From positions 34,271,640-34,335,639 of the forward strand of contig NC_063061.1 in the NCBI RefSeq assembly GCF_018812025.1: a stretch of DNA of 64,000 nucleotides. Reading direction: 5' to 3'. The stretch is from Megalobrama amblycephala (Eukaryota; Chordata; Actinopteri; Cypriniformes; Xenocyprididae). A model generated the notes under the pieces. The model did no database searches and was not told the DNA's origin. It saw nothing but the letters and a program-made list of their open reading frames with translations. The position numbers and the translations under genes are program-made. Shown piece after piece: positions 54,010 through 64,000 of this stretch. Each line of letters starts with the position of its first letter. The stretch's first letter is position 1.

Positions 54010-54918
54010 AGAATTTATCTTGGCATAGTTAAATAACAAGAGTTCAGTACATGGAAATGACATACAGTGAGTCTCAAACTCCATTGTTTCCTCCTTCTTA
54101 TATAAATCTCATTTGTTTAAAAGACCTCCGAAGAACAGGCGAATCTCAACATAACACCGACTGTTACGTAACAGTCGGGGTGTACGCCCCCAATATTTGC
54201 ATATGCCAGCCCATGTTCCCAACATTATGAAAGGCATTAGACAAGGGCAGCCAGTAACGTCTGGATGTGCACAGCTGAATCATCAGACTAGGTAAGCAAG
54301 CAAGAACAATAGTGAAAAATGGCAGATGGAGCAATAATAAATGACATGATCCATGATATCATGATATTTTTAGTGATATTTGTAAATTGTCTTTCTAAAT
54401 GTTTCGTTAGCATGTTGCTAATGTACTGTTAAATGTGGTTAAAGTTACCATCGTTTCTTACTGTATTCACGGAGCCAAGAGCCGTTCATTATTAAACACT
54501 TGCAGTCTGTATAATGCACAAACACAACTTCATTGTTTATAAATCTCTCCAACAGTGTAGCATTAGCCGTTAGCCATGGAGCACAGCCTCAAATTCATTC
54601 AGAATCAAATGTAAACAATATAACAGTATACAATACTCACATAATCCGACGCATGCATGCCGTATGCATGACGAACACTTTGTAAAGATCCATTTGAGGG
54701 TTACATTAGCTGTGTAAACTTTGTTGGGCGGAGAGCACAAGATTTAAAGGGGCCGCACAGCATAAATCGGCTCATATTTAATGATGCCCCAAAATTGGCA
54801 GTTAAAAAAATCAATTAAAAAAAATCTATGGGGTATTTTGAGCTGAAACTTCACAGACACATTCAGGGGACACCTTAGACTTATATTACATCTTGTAAAA
54901 AAACGTTCGATGGCACCT
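54010..54918 (+). mobile_element. TTAA-flanked element (AGGTGCC family), copy 3, left end shortened
   Basis: Flanked by TTAA at 54006-54009 and 54919-54922. The right end CGTTCGATGGCACCT is intact. At the left, the bases after AG are deleted so that it runs straight into AATTTATCTTGGCATAG. It carries the same 22-bp palindrome (54157-54178) as copy 2. Confidence 0.88.
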
Positions 54919-55142
54919 TTAAATATCCAATATCACCTGATTAAAAGAAATCTCTAATATAAAGTGTAAAAAATGTAAATAATAAAAAAATCATATCAAC
55001 AGATACCAATATGGTACCAGAAGGCATTGTACTTAAAGGAATTTGCTTTATAAAAACAGTTTAATGTCCTCAACTTTATTCTCGAAGGCTGTCTTGTATG
55101 ATGAATATAGTCATGTCAAATGTATTTGTATAGTGCTTTTCA

Positions 55143-55307
55143 GATCAAAAAAAAAAAAGAAAGATCTGCACACGAGAATGAAGTCAAAAAAGCTCCAACA
55201 AATTTATTATCCAGAGGCCACAAAAAGTGCAAAAGTGCCTCTGGATAATACATTCGTTGGAGCTTTTTTGACTTCATTCTCGTGTACGGATCTTTCATTT
55301 TTTTGAT
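55143..55307. repeat. 165-bp hairpin
   Basis: Arms about 55143-55221 and 55235-55307 are inverted copies (CACGAGAATGAAGTCAAAAA against TTTTTGACTTCATTCTCGTG; ATTATCCAGAGGC against GCCTCTGGATAAT), with a loop near ACAAAAAGTGCAAAA. GATCAAAAAA and TTTTTTGATC close the outer end. Confidence 0.88.
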
Positions 55308-56064
55308 CTTGGAGTTCTTAAAGTTTTTGATCTTTGTATCTACGCACCACCAGAAGCTGTATGTATAAGTATTTGTTTGGACTGATCTAGCGCTACGCTT
55401 TTCTGTTTTTTCCTATATAGTGCTTTTCAGAAAATACATATTGTTTTAAAGTTTAGCAGATTAGAGCTGGTATAGTTATAGATAGAGCTTTGTAAGCAAT
55501 CAGTCATTTGAGATTTGTCATATACTGTAGTAGATATCACAGCGAGTATAATGTATGCGGGACAGTAAAGCTGGACATCCAATTTCATATAAAGAGCTTG
55601 TGTGTCATGCAGCATCTTTTAGCTGTGACTGTATTCACATTGTACTTTAGGTCTTATAACGTATTGCTTTAACAGTGGCAGTTGTGGAAGAAAAAACATC
55701 TGACATTTTGCGAAGAATTATAATGGTACAGCAGACTGGAAAATATTAAAGAATAACAAATAGTCTAATATAAAACTACACAAGCAACCCCCCCCCCCAC
55801 CCCCCAACCCAACAAACCCAAGATGCCATTAAAGTGATGCCTCACACAAGCTAGTTCCTCCGAAACCCATAAATGCAGTAGGGCAATTATAAATCAAGCT
55901 AGAGAATATATAACCTTCATTCACACCCACAGACCCAGTTTTAGTGCTTTTCCCCCTCCCTCTTGTTCTGTTTTTCTCACACTTTTGGGTTGGAGCCTCT
56001 TGTTCTCAAAGATTGATGAGACCGTAGGCTGTATGTGTGAGACAGACAGAGCGTGGAGAGAGAC

Positions 56065-56112
<48 letters not shown>

Positions 56113-56301
56113 GTGTGGGAGTGAACAATAAGCAATATCTCAGAGCGGTTTTTGGCTCTTCAAAGATAAAAAGCTTTGGCACAGCAGTGTGTTTCTGTCA
56201 GAGATACCAAGCAGAGATGGAGCAGTATTCAATGTCTGCATGAGCATTTAGTTAAAGCCTGAACAAAAACCTTGTGACCAACTAGTACGGTCAAATTTTA
56301 A

Positions 56302-57249
56302 AGGTGCCATAGAATTTAAAATTGAATTTACCTTGGCATAGTTGAATAACAAGAGTTCAGTACATGGAAATGACATACAGTGAGTCTCAAACTCCATTGT
56401 TTCCTCCTTCTTATGTAAATCTCATTTGTTTAAAAGACCTCCGAAGAACAGGCGAATCTCAACATTACATTATTAATAGGGATCATTAATATGTACGCCC
56501 CCAATATTTGCATATGCCAGCCATTCAAGGCATTACGCAAGCCAGTATTAACGTCTGGATCTGTGCACAGCAGAATCATCAGACTAGGTAAGCAAGCAAG
56601 GACAATAACGAAAAATGGCAGATGGAGCGATAATAACTGACATGATCCATGATAACATGATATTTTTAGTGATATTTGTAAATTGTCTTTCTAAATGTTT
56701 CGTTAGCATGTTGCTAATGTACTGTTAAATGTGGTTAAAGTTACCATTGTTTCTTACTGTATTCACGGAGACAAGAGAGCCGTCGCTATTTTCATTTTTA
56801 AACACTTGTAGTCTGTATAATTCAGAAACAACTTCATTCTTTATAAATCTCTTCAACAGTGTGTAATGTTAGCTTTAGCCATGGAGCACTATCAAACTCA
56901 TTCAGAATCAAATGTAAACATCCAAATAAATACTATACTCACATGATCCGATGCATACATGCAGCATGCATGATGAACATTTTGTAAAGATCTATTTTGA
57001 GGGTTATATTAGCTGTGTGAACTTTGTTTATGCTGTTTAAGGCAGTCACAAGCTCGGGGGCAGGGAGCGTGAGGATTTAAAGGGGCCGCAGCCTAAATTG
57101 GCGCATATTTAATGATGCCCCAAAATAGGCAGTTAAAAAAATTCATTAAAAAAAATCTATGGGGTATTTTGAGCTGAAACTTCACAGACACATTCAGGGG
57201 ACACCTTAGACTTATATTACATCTTGTGAAAAAAAGTTCTTGGGCACCT
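56302..57249 (+). mobile_element. TTAA-flanked 948-bp element (AGGTGCC family), copy 4
   Basis: Ends AGGTGCCATAGAA and TTCTTGGGCACCT, flanked by TTAA at 56298-56301 and 57250-57253. Same orientation as copies 1 and 3. It lacks the 22-bp palindrome. Confidence 0.88.
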
Positions 57250-57586
57250 TTAATGCTGCGTTCCATATTCTGATCATACTCCTATTTGATATCTCCAACT
57301 TTTGACCACAAAGGTATTCTGTGACTTGATTCTCAAAAGCTGATGTGTATAGAAATAAAATAGCAATGCTACCAGAAGCTTTACAAATCAACAAAAAGTG
57401 TCCTGACATCACATGTTCAGCTATACTAACATTTACTCTACAAATACACTATTATCATTAGAGAGGATTACCATGTTTTACAAAACCAAATGTTTGCTTT
57501 TATTAGCATTAAATGTTGGACATTTGAGTCACTGAAGCAATTTATTTGCATGAAATGAAGTTATTTGGTATATAGTAAATATACTA

Positions 57587-57807
57587 GAGATGCACCAATG
57601 AACCAGCCGATAATTGGTATCGGCCGATAAAAGCAGGCTCTATTTGACCGTATAAATCTCCCATAGCTCAAGCCAGGGTTGCAGGTTTTTTACCTTCATT
57701 ATCCTGATTTTCCTTAAGAAAATCAAACTATCGGTATCAGTATCAGCAGATATCGTTCTGAATCATTGGATCAATCATTGGATCGGTGCATATCTCTCTC
57801 TCTCTAG
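57587..57807. mobile_element. Short DNA-transposon copy (GATGCACCGAT ends)
   Basis: CTAGAGATGCACCAATGA at the left and TCATTGGATCGGTGCATATC at the right, with TATCGGCCGATA motifs inside, resemble a widespread hAT-like vertebrate repeat. Confidence 0.65.
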
Positions 57808-59084
57808 TATATATATAGACTTTGAGTAAGTAAAATGTATTATATAGCACATATAAATACAGAAAAGCTGACCAAATTGATGAACAGAAGAAATAACTAA
57901 TAATATTCCTTATGTTACATGAAAAACTGACCAGAACCTGACCCCCCAAAAAATCATCTGTTTGCAAGTTCTGTTGGGCTCGGAGTGGAAAAGAGACCTC
58001 TGATTCTAGTTCAGAGCTGGCAGAGCAGTTTCTGAAAAACTACCAGATAGTATAAAGTTTAATGGTGTTATTTTGTGTTATTTTGGTGTTAGCCAAAGGA
58101 TGAACATCCTCAGCTTGATTCTGCACTTCCTCCAACTCTTAAATCTATCTTAGGGGTTTATAATCCCCACTTCTGCCCAGGAGTCAAGAGTATTAACACA
58201 CTGTTCCAAAGGTTTGGAACAGTTTATATTGTGAAAAATGCTGTTAAACCACAATAAGATCTAATCAAATGTTATTGCTTCAGCCATACAGTGAACAACT
58301 GTGGCTGGATTTCAAAAGAAAGGGTGTGCCGAATGTTCCAACATGCAGAATAGAGTGTGTAAGTTGATATATACAGTAGATGTTGTTTACTGCATCGTGC
58401 CTCCTATAGAGAGCACACAGACATCCCGCTGGGCCACGAGGCTCTGGAATATTCCATAAGCGTGACTGCTCCCTTTCCATTCGCTCACCGAGAAACAGAA
58501 GCCCCAGTCATGCTGGGAATTCTCCACGGAGAGTCGGCTTTTATCCGGAATGATCTGGAATTATCCCCATAGGGTTCGTAATGCCTGGCACACAGCAACT
58601 TCCTGGCTGTCAATTTTCACCGCCTGCGTTCTGCCACAGCCAGGGGAAGGATGGACACCTTCAGTCTCGAATTTAATTAAGACCTCGCTGAACATGTCCT
58701 GCTGTGCTGGCAAATTCATGCCAGAACTAAAAAAATCTAATGCAAGCACAGACAAAATAAAGAACAACTTGACCCACTTCGATTAAATAGTCTGTAGTTT
58801 AACCTTCTGTACTTGAATTCTCTCTATATAAGACAACTACTGCAACTACAAAGTCTACCAGTTTAATTAGCAAAGAGTCATCTATCTATCTATCAAGCAA
58901 ACATTCAAAGTGTGTCTTCTTGATAGACATTCAAATCAGAATTTCAATTCAAGTTCCTGTTTACGAACTCATTTTTATTTCAAATTAAATTCAAAATGAT
59001 TCACAACCCTGAGGAACATTGTAAAAAAAAAATTAGATTAATGTATATTCTAGCTAAAAAACATCTGCTGCATATTCCACATGA

Positions 59085-59909
<825 letters not shown>

Positions 59910-59995
59910 CCATGGAGGATTTAGTTTGGAGAATCTGAAAGGAACATAAAACTGAACCTAAGACAATCCTTTGGAATGTTCTTCAACAGTTACAA

Positions 59996-60563
59996 CACTG
60001 CAAAAAAAATGATGTTCTTCCTCAGTATTTTTGTCTCGTTTGCCAGTATAAATATCTAAACACTCTTAAATCAAAACATATTTACTGGAGATGCAAAATG
60101 AATGCAACATGAATTCAAAATTAAATATTCGGCATGACGCAAGGAATCCATAGACGCCATGATTTTCTGACAAACTCTTCAAAAGTTATGAGCAAAAATA
60201 TCCAATTTTTTTAGATCTGTAGGTGGCGCTGTTCCCAAATTTGGCATGGACCCTCAGATCAAGGATCCGATGAAGTGTACCAATTTTCATTTCGATTGCT
60301 CAAAGTTTGCCTGAGATACAGACTCTGAACCAATTTCGAACTCGTTGAGTAAGCAACATCGTTACTTTTGAACAAAGATGAATAAAAAAATCTGTTCAGT
60401 CATTCATACAGAAGAAGAAGAATAATACTGAGTAAAGAAAACAAGACTTCTTCTTTTGTGTCATTTTGCATCTGAAGTAAAAGTATCTTGACATAAGAAT
60501 GTTTAGATATTTGAACACAAAACAAGACAAAAATACCAAGTAAGAATATATTTTTTTGCAGTG
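59996..60563. mobile_element. MITE in the olfm1 3'UTR, starting 87 bases after the stop
   Basis: Ends CACTGCAAAAAAAATGA and TTTTTTTGCAGTG are inverted copies, and the pairing continues inward (AGTATTTTTGTCTCGTTT against AAAACAAGACAAAAATACC; AATATCTAAACA against TGTTTAGATATT). Its middle (about 60110-60400, including GTAGGTGGCGCTGT) looks like a separate repeat inserted later. Confidence 0.8.
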
Positions 60564-61165
60564 AAAAAATGCTATGCTGAATGAAAACTGAACCATTTAA
60601 AGAACAATAGACATGTGAATGGAAAATAAAAAACAAAATAATGAACAGATGCCAAAAAAATGAAATAAATAAAGCCACGCCTTTCTTTTTTTACACACAC
60701 AAAATAAAAACTTTTCTTTCTAGGACACTGGTCAGAGGTTTTCCAGTAGCACTAAAAAGACATTTGTCCATGCTTTTCTGCACACTGAAATATGGAGAAC
60801 ATTGGGATTATCAACGGAATAGTAGCCCATGTGGACTACTCAAACCTTTCCTCATAAACAGAGTGTGTGCAGGAAAACCGATGGTGCTTCACTCGGCAAA
60901 CTAACTCGGTCAGCTACCAGTCTGTGCAATATCATAAGTCCAACTTGTGTGCTTTGCAGAGTTCATTTCTTTAGATAATTCAGAAAAAAACATGATTGGC
61001 TGAAGGCGCTGACTGTTGAAAGCTCTGTTGTCGTTCAAAGGACTCTCGTGAGATTTTACTTGAACTTCTCTGCGATCAAGTTCCCTAAATGTGGACCATA
61101 TCATGATATTTTATAATGACCTACATGTATGTAGCACCTGAGAACAGACCAAAGCGTGCTATTAA

Positions 61166-61642
61166 AGTCAACATGAACTCAAAATTCACCCTCTTTACTG
61201 TCTTATCACGCTTTCTTAACCCTCTGGAGTCTGAGGGGGATTTCTGACATGCCTTGACATTTGTGCTTATTTCAGTTACTTATAACATTTTAATGGCTAA
61301 AGTCTGTATTCAGCACAAACTCTGCTACAATAATAGCATGTATGTAAAAGTTTGTCTTTTTGAGAAAATGACATTTAAGCGTGGTTAGTGAAAAAACTAT
61401 TTTTAAAGTCACTGAAATAAGCACAATTGTTGTACCTTTTATCAAAAAATCTCTAAAACAACCTTCCTTTTCGGATGACATCACCAAGAACTCTTATTTT
61501 TCACCCCCTCCCCCCAATTGTCCATTTTTTTGGGATAAAAATCAAGTCTCGTCCTGCATTTTTTTTTCCAATGAATATCCTGTTAATCACAGAAACGCAT
61601 CACGTCAGTAAAATGGGTTGCGAACATCATTTCATGTTGACT
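61166..61642. mobile_element. TTAA-flanked 477-bp MITE in the olfm1 3'UTR
   Basis: Perfect ends AGTCAACATGAA and TTCATGTTGACT, flanked by TTAA at 61162-61165 and 61643-61646. Ends match the 13181-13540 element. Confidence 0.88.
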
Positions 61643-62349
61643 TTAAACCTCCTCTGGTGAGAACATCACCATTCAGGCTACCGATACACACTTTGTTGTG
61701 CTTGTAAATGGATGTCAGCTACATCTGCATCATGGTTGCTATAATTCACCAACTCCATGTAACAGATGTGCAGTTTTTACTAGCAGATGGTTCAGGTACA
61801 ATCTTACTCCGAATTAGTCTCTGTGCTGGTGAATTCTTGTAAAATGATTTCTTTAGTTTTGCATGAGCAGTTTCTACATGCCCAGATGTGCTTAAAGGAA
61901 TGTTTACCTATATGATGGGTTGGGGTTGGTTATAATCTTTAGAAACCTGGGAATTAAAAAAAAAAAAAAATGCTTGTTTCTATCTGGTTTGTTTCGAGTG
62001 GCTTGTTTCTTAACACCCATTCTTGATTTTTGTAGATTTACAGTTTGATGTTTTTTGTAATATAGTACCGTCTGCTTGGGTGATGCTTCAGTGTCTTTGT
62101 TTTAGTTTAAAGGTGTTAGAAAGCCACATTTCTGTCACAAAAACTCAAAAAAGATCGATATCAGAATGTAAGATGTCACTTTAGAAGACATCTAAAATAT
62201 GAATATGAAACTATGACGTCATTGAGCAGTCTATTATGTAATGTAAACATTTGAACAAGGTCTTATAAAGAATTCGCTGAACCTAATTCCAGTTTTCTTT
62301 ATGCGCTTAGCTGGATGTGTGTTGTACCCACAATACGATGATTCTTATC

Positions 62350-62355
62350 AATAAA
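62350..62355 (+). promoter_or_regulatory. olfm1: Distal poly(A) signal of olfm1
   Basis: AATAAA followed by GATGTCATTCTGTATTGATC and a TTTGTTTC stretch. It is the likely end of the long transcripts. Confidence 0.6.
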
Positions 62356-62379
62356 AGAGGATTTATATCCTGATGTCAT

Positions 62380-62862
62380 TCTGTATTGATCTCTGAGTTT
62401 GTTTCATCATGGGATCAGAGTTTTATGTTGAAAGAAATTAGCAACAAAAACTAGCTATGGGATGCTGGTTTGCGTTCATCAAGCTGTTTAGCTAGCTAAA
62501 ACCACCTTGACTAACCAGCTTCATCAGCAATATAATATTTTTTGATAAGCTTCACGTTTTGTTATTATACATGCAGAGGACAGGGTCAATTAAAGTTCAT
62601 GAACACATTTCTGGATTAAACTGCTAAAACACTCTTACCATGATCCAGATCCAGAATGATCAAAGTTTATAGCTTTCTATTTCCTATTTTAAGCCCATGT
62701 CTGACAAAAATTTGTAATGATTATTACTCTTATCATACAGTACAAACCCCAGTCGAAGCCCAGCAGGCACAAAACATTTTGTTGCAATTACAGTAACATC
62801 ACAGTAAAACATCCTAGAAACCATGTCTAAACTACAGTGCTGATATGACGACAGTTGTTCAT
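62380..62862. other. Downstream non-coding stretch
   Basis: Contains a short GCTAGCTAAAACCACCTTGA-type repeat fragment near 62490. No gene seen. Confidence 0.5.
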
Positions 62863-63802
62863 GGGTCATTGACGAATAAGGTTTTTAAAAGTGTAAAAAA
62901 AACAATGGAGATATAATTAATTTTGAAGTTTTATTGTTAACAATGAGATTATGTGGTTTTTATAATCAATTAACACTGCTTTTGTCATTTTTTACAAGAT
63001 GGTCAAAATTTGTCACCAAAAAAGTCATTCGGTTTAACCAAAATTTCAGTTTTACCGAATGACACCTTTGGTTTTACCGAATGATGATTTTCAAACAATG
63101 CCACAGGCTGATTAACAATGCCACAGGCCAGTAAAAGGACAATCAAACATTTTATATTTAGTACAAGTTTTTAAAATATTACAACATTTTCCATGTTTTA
63201 TAGCGGTTGTACCGAATGACCTGATGTTTTGGGGCATGCGTATGAGCAAGTGAAAACACGAAGAGAGAGTTAGTTACTTTGCTTCAAGACCATGTGGTCC
63301 TTTGCAGGTGTCTGAATGATGTCACATCCTGTCACATGATACTGACCGCATGACTTGATCCAAAATGGTCCCTTTATATTGGTTACTCCGAATGACATCA
63401 AAAAAATTCATTTTTCCGGACATTCTTTCTCATAACAAAGCAACGACTTCTACACATAATTTTAATACCATTTTACACTATGTTGATATATGATGTTTTA
63501 AAATCATGCCAGAATAAAAAATATATTCATTTATTACATTTTAAGATATTTTGATCTCAGATCAAATGGCTGTATTGGCCTTTGGACGGTTAAACCGAAT
63601 GACCTTTTGCCACTTCAAAATCTTTAAAATACATTTATATATAACAAAATATAATTAAAACCTTTTGGATTCAATAAAAGAGATCTAGTTGTACTACCTT
63701 ACATACTTTGGATGTCATATCTTTGTTTTTTTTTTGTTTTTTTTTGTTTTTTTATTATTAAGGCCTTTGGACAAAAAAATGACCCGTCACGTCATTGACC
63801 CT
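62863..63802. mobile_element. 940-bp element with a repeated internal motif
   Basis: Ends GGGTCATTGACG and CGTCATTGACCC are inverted copies with one mismatch. Inside, ACCGAATGAC or a one-base variant occurs at least five times (near 63054, 63078, 63211, 63387, 63594), plus an inverted GTCATTCGGT at 63024. No transposase frame. Confidence 0.7.
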
Positions 63803-64000
63803 TATACTATTTACAGAAGTCATATAGCTTTAAATCATATAACCTTGACATAATTGGAAATGGCAAATTTTTATGACGCCTCATATTTAACCTTGGTTAC
63901 TCATTTTCTTTCCTCATTACCATTTTATCTTTTAATTTAACATTTCATTTTGAAAGATACATGGTACTGAGACTGTCTGAGATTAATATTTTGTGACAAA
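63803..64000. other. Right edge of window
   Basis: AT-rich DNA with nothing recognised. Confidence 0.5.

Larger units (their letters stand above)
59910..62375 (+). other. olfm1: 3'UTR of the long (Z) olfm1 transcripts
   Basis: Runs from the stop codon to a cleavage site about 20 bases after AATAAA at 62350-62355. A proximal overlapping pair AATAAATAAA at 60664-60673 with T-rich DNA downstream could give a shorter form. Two transposons (59996-60563 and 61166-61642) occupy over 40% of the length. No open frame of note. Confidence 0.65.

Overview
The window is vertebrate nuclear DNA, most likely from a cypriniform teleost. The signs are spliced genes with GT-AG introns, abundant CA/TG/TA microsatellites, and dense families of short inverted-repeat DNA transposons typical of zebrafish and carp genomes. 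The species and the olfm1a/olfm1b paralogue cannot be told from sequence alone. There are no prokaryotic genes, CRISPR arrays, tRNAs or rRNAs that I can support.

The window holds one gene, on the plus strand: olfm1 (noelin-1, pancortin, olfactomedin-1), from about 24.8 kb to 62.4 kb. It has the full pancortin architecture. There are two alternative first exons: A at 25253-25318 and B at 39353-39502. The common M exons are 40594-40743 and 41943-42098. There are two alternative 3' ends: the short Y end (acceptor at 42686, encoding Gly then stop) and the long Z end (44715-44934, 49249-49355, 59235-59909), which carries the rest of the coiled coil and the olfactomedin beta-propeller. Splicing B-M-Z gives exactly 485 residues with all junctions in frame, and A-M-Z gives 457. 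B-M-Y and A-M-Y would give 153 and 125 residues. The proteins are secreted or ER-resident glycoproteins that act at neuronal and synaptic surfaces.

Layout: 1-2.7 kb, CA/TG microsatellites and unique sequence. 2.7-7.0 kb, a 4.3 kb minisatellite with a 42 bp unit and nested higher-order repeats. 7-24.7 kb, gene-free sequence with many transposon copies. 24.7-25.3 kb, GC-rich promoter and exon A. 25.3-38.9 kb, transposon-rich intron. 38.9-39.5 kb, TATA promoter, leader with upstream ORFs, and exon B. 39.5-49.4 kb, exons 2-5, with a large TA/T/TG microsatellite block in intron 2 and a Tc1 remnant in intron 4. 49.4-59.2 kb, intron 5 with three copies of one 0.95 kb transposon and two long hairpins. 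59.2-62.4 kb, last exon and a 3'UTR containing two transposons. 62.4-64 kb, downstream DNA with one more repeat.

The most notable points are: a (GT)30 tract touching the 3' splice site of exon 3; the higher-order minisatellite; at least a dozen insertions flanked by TTAA (piggyBac-like target choice), several nested cleanly enough to order in time; and upstream ORFs ahead of both first exons. I found no wholly new biological system.
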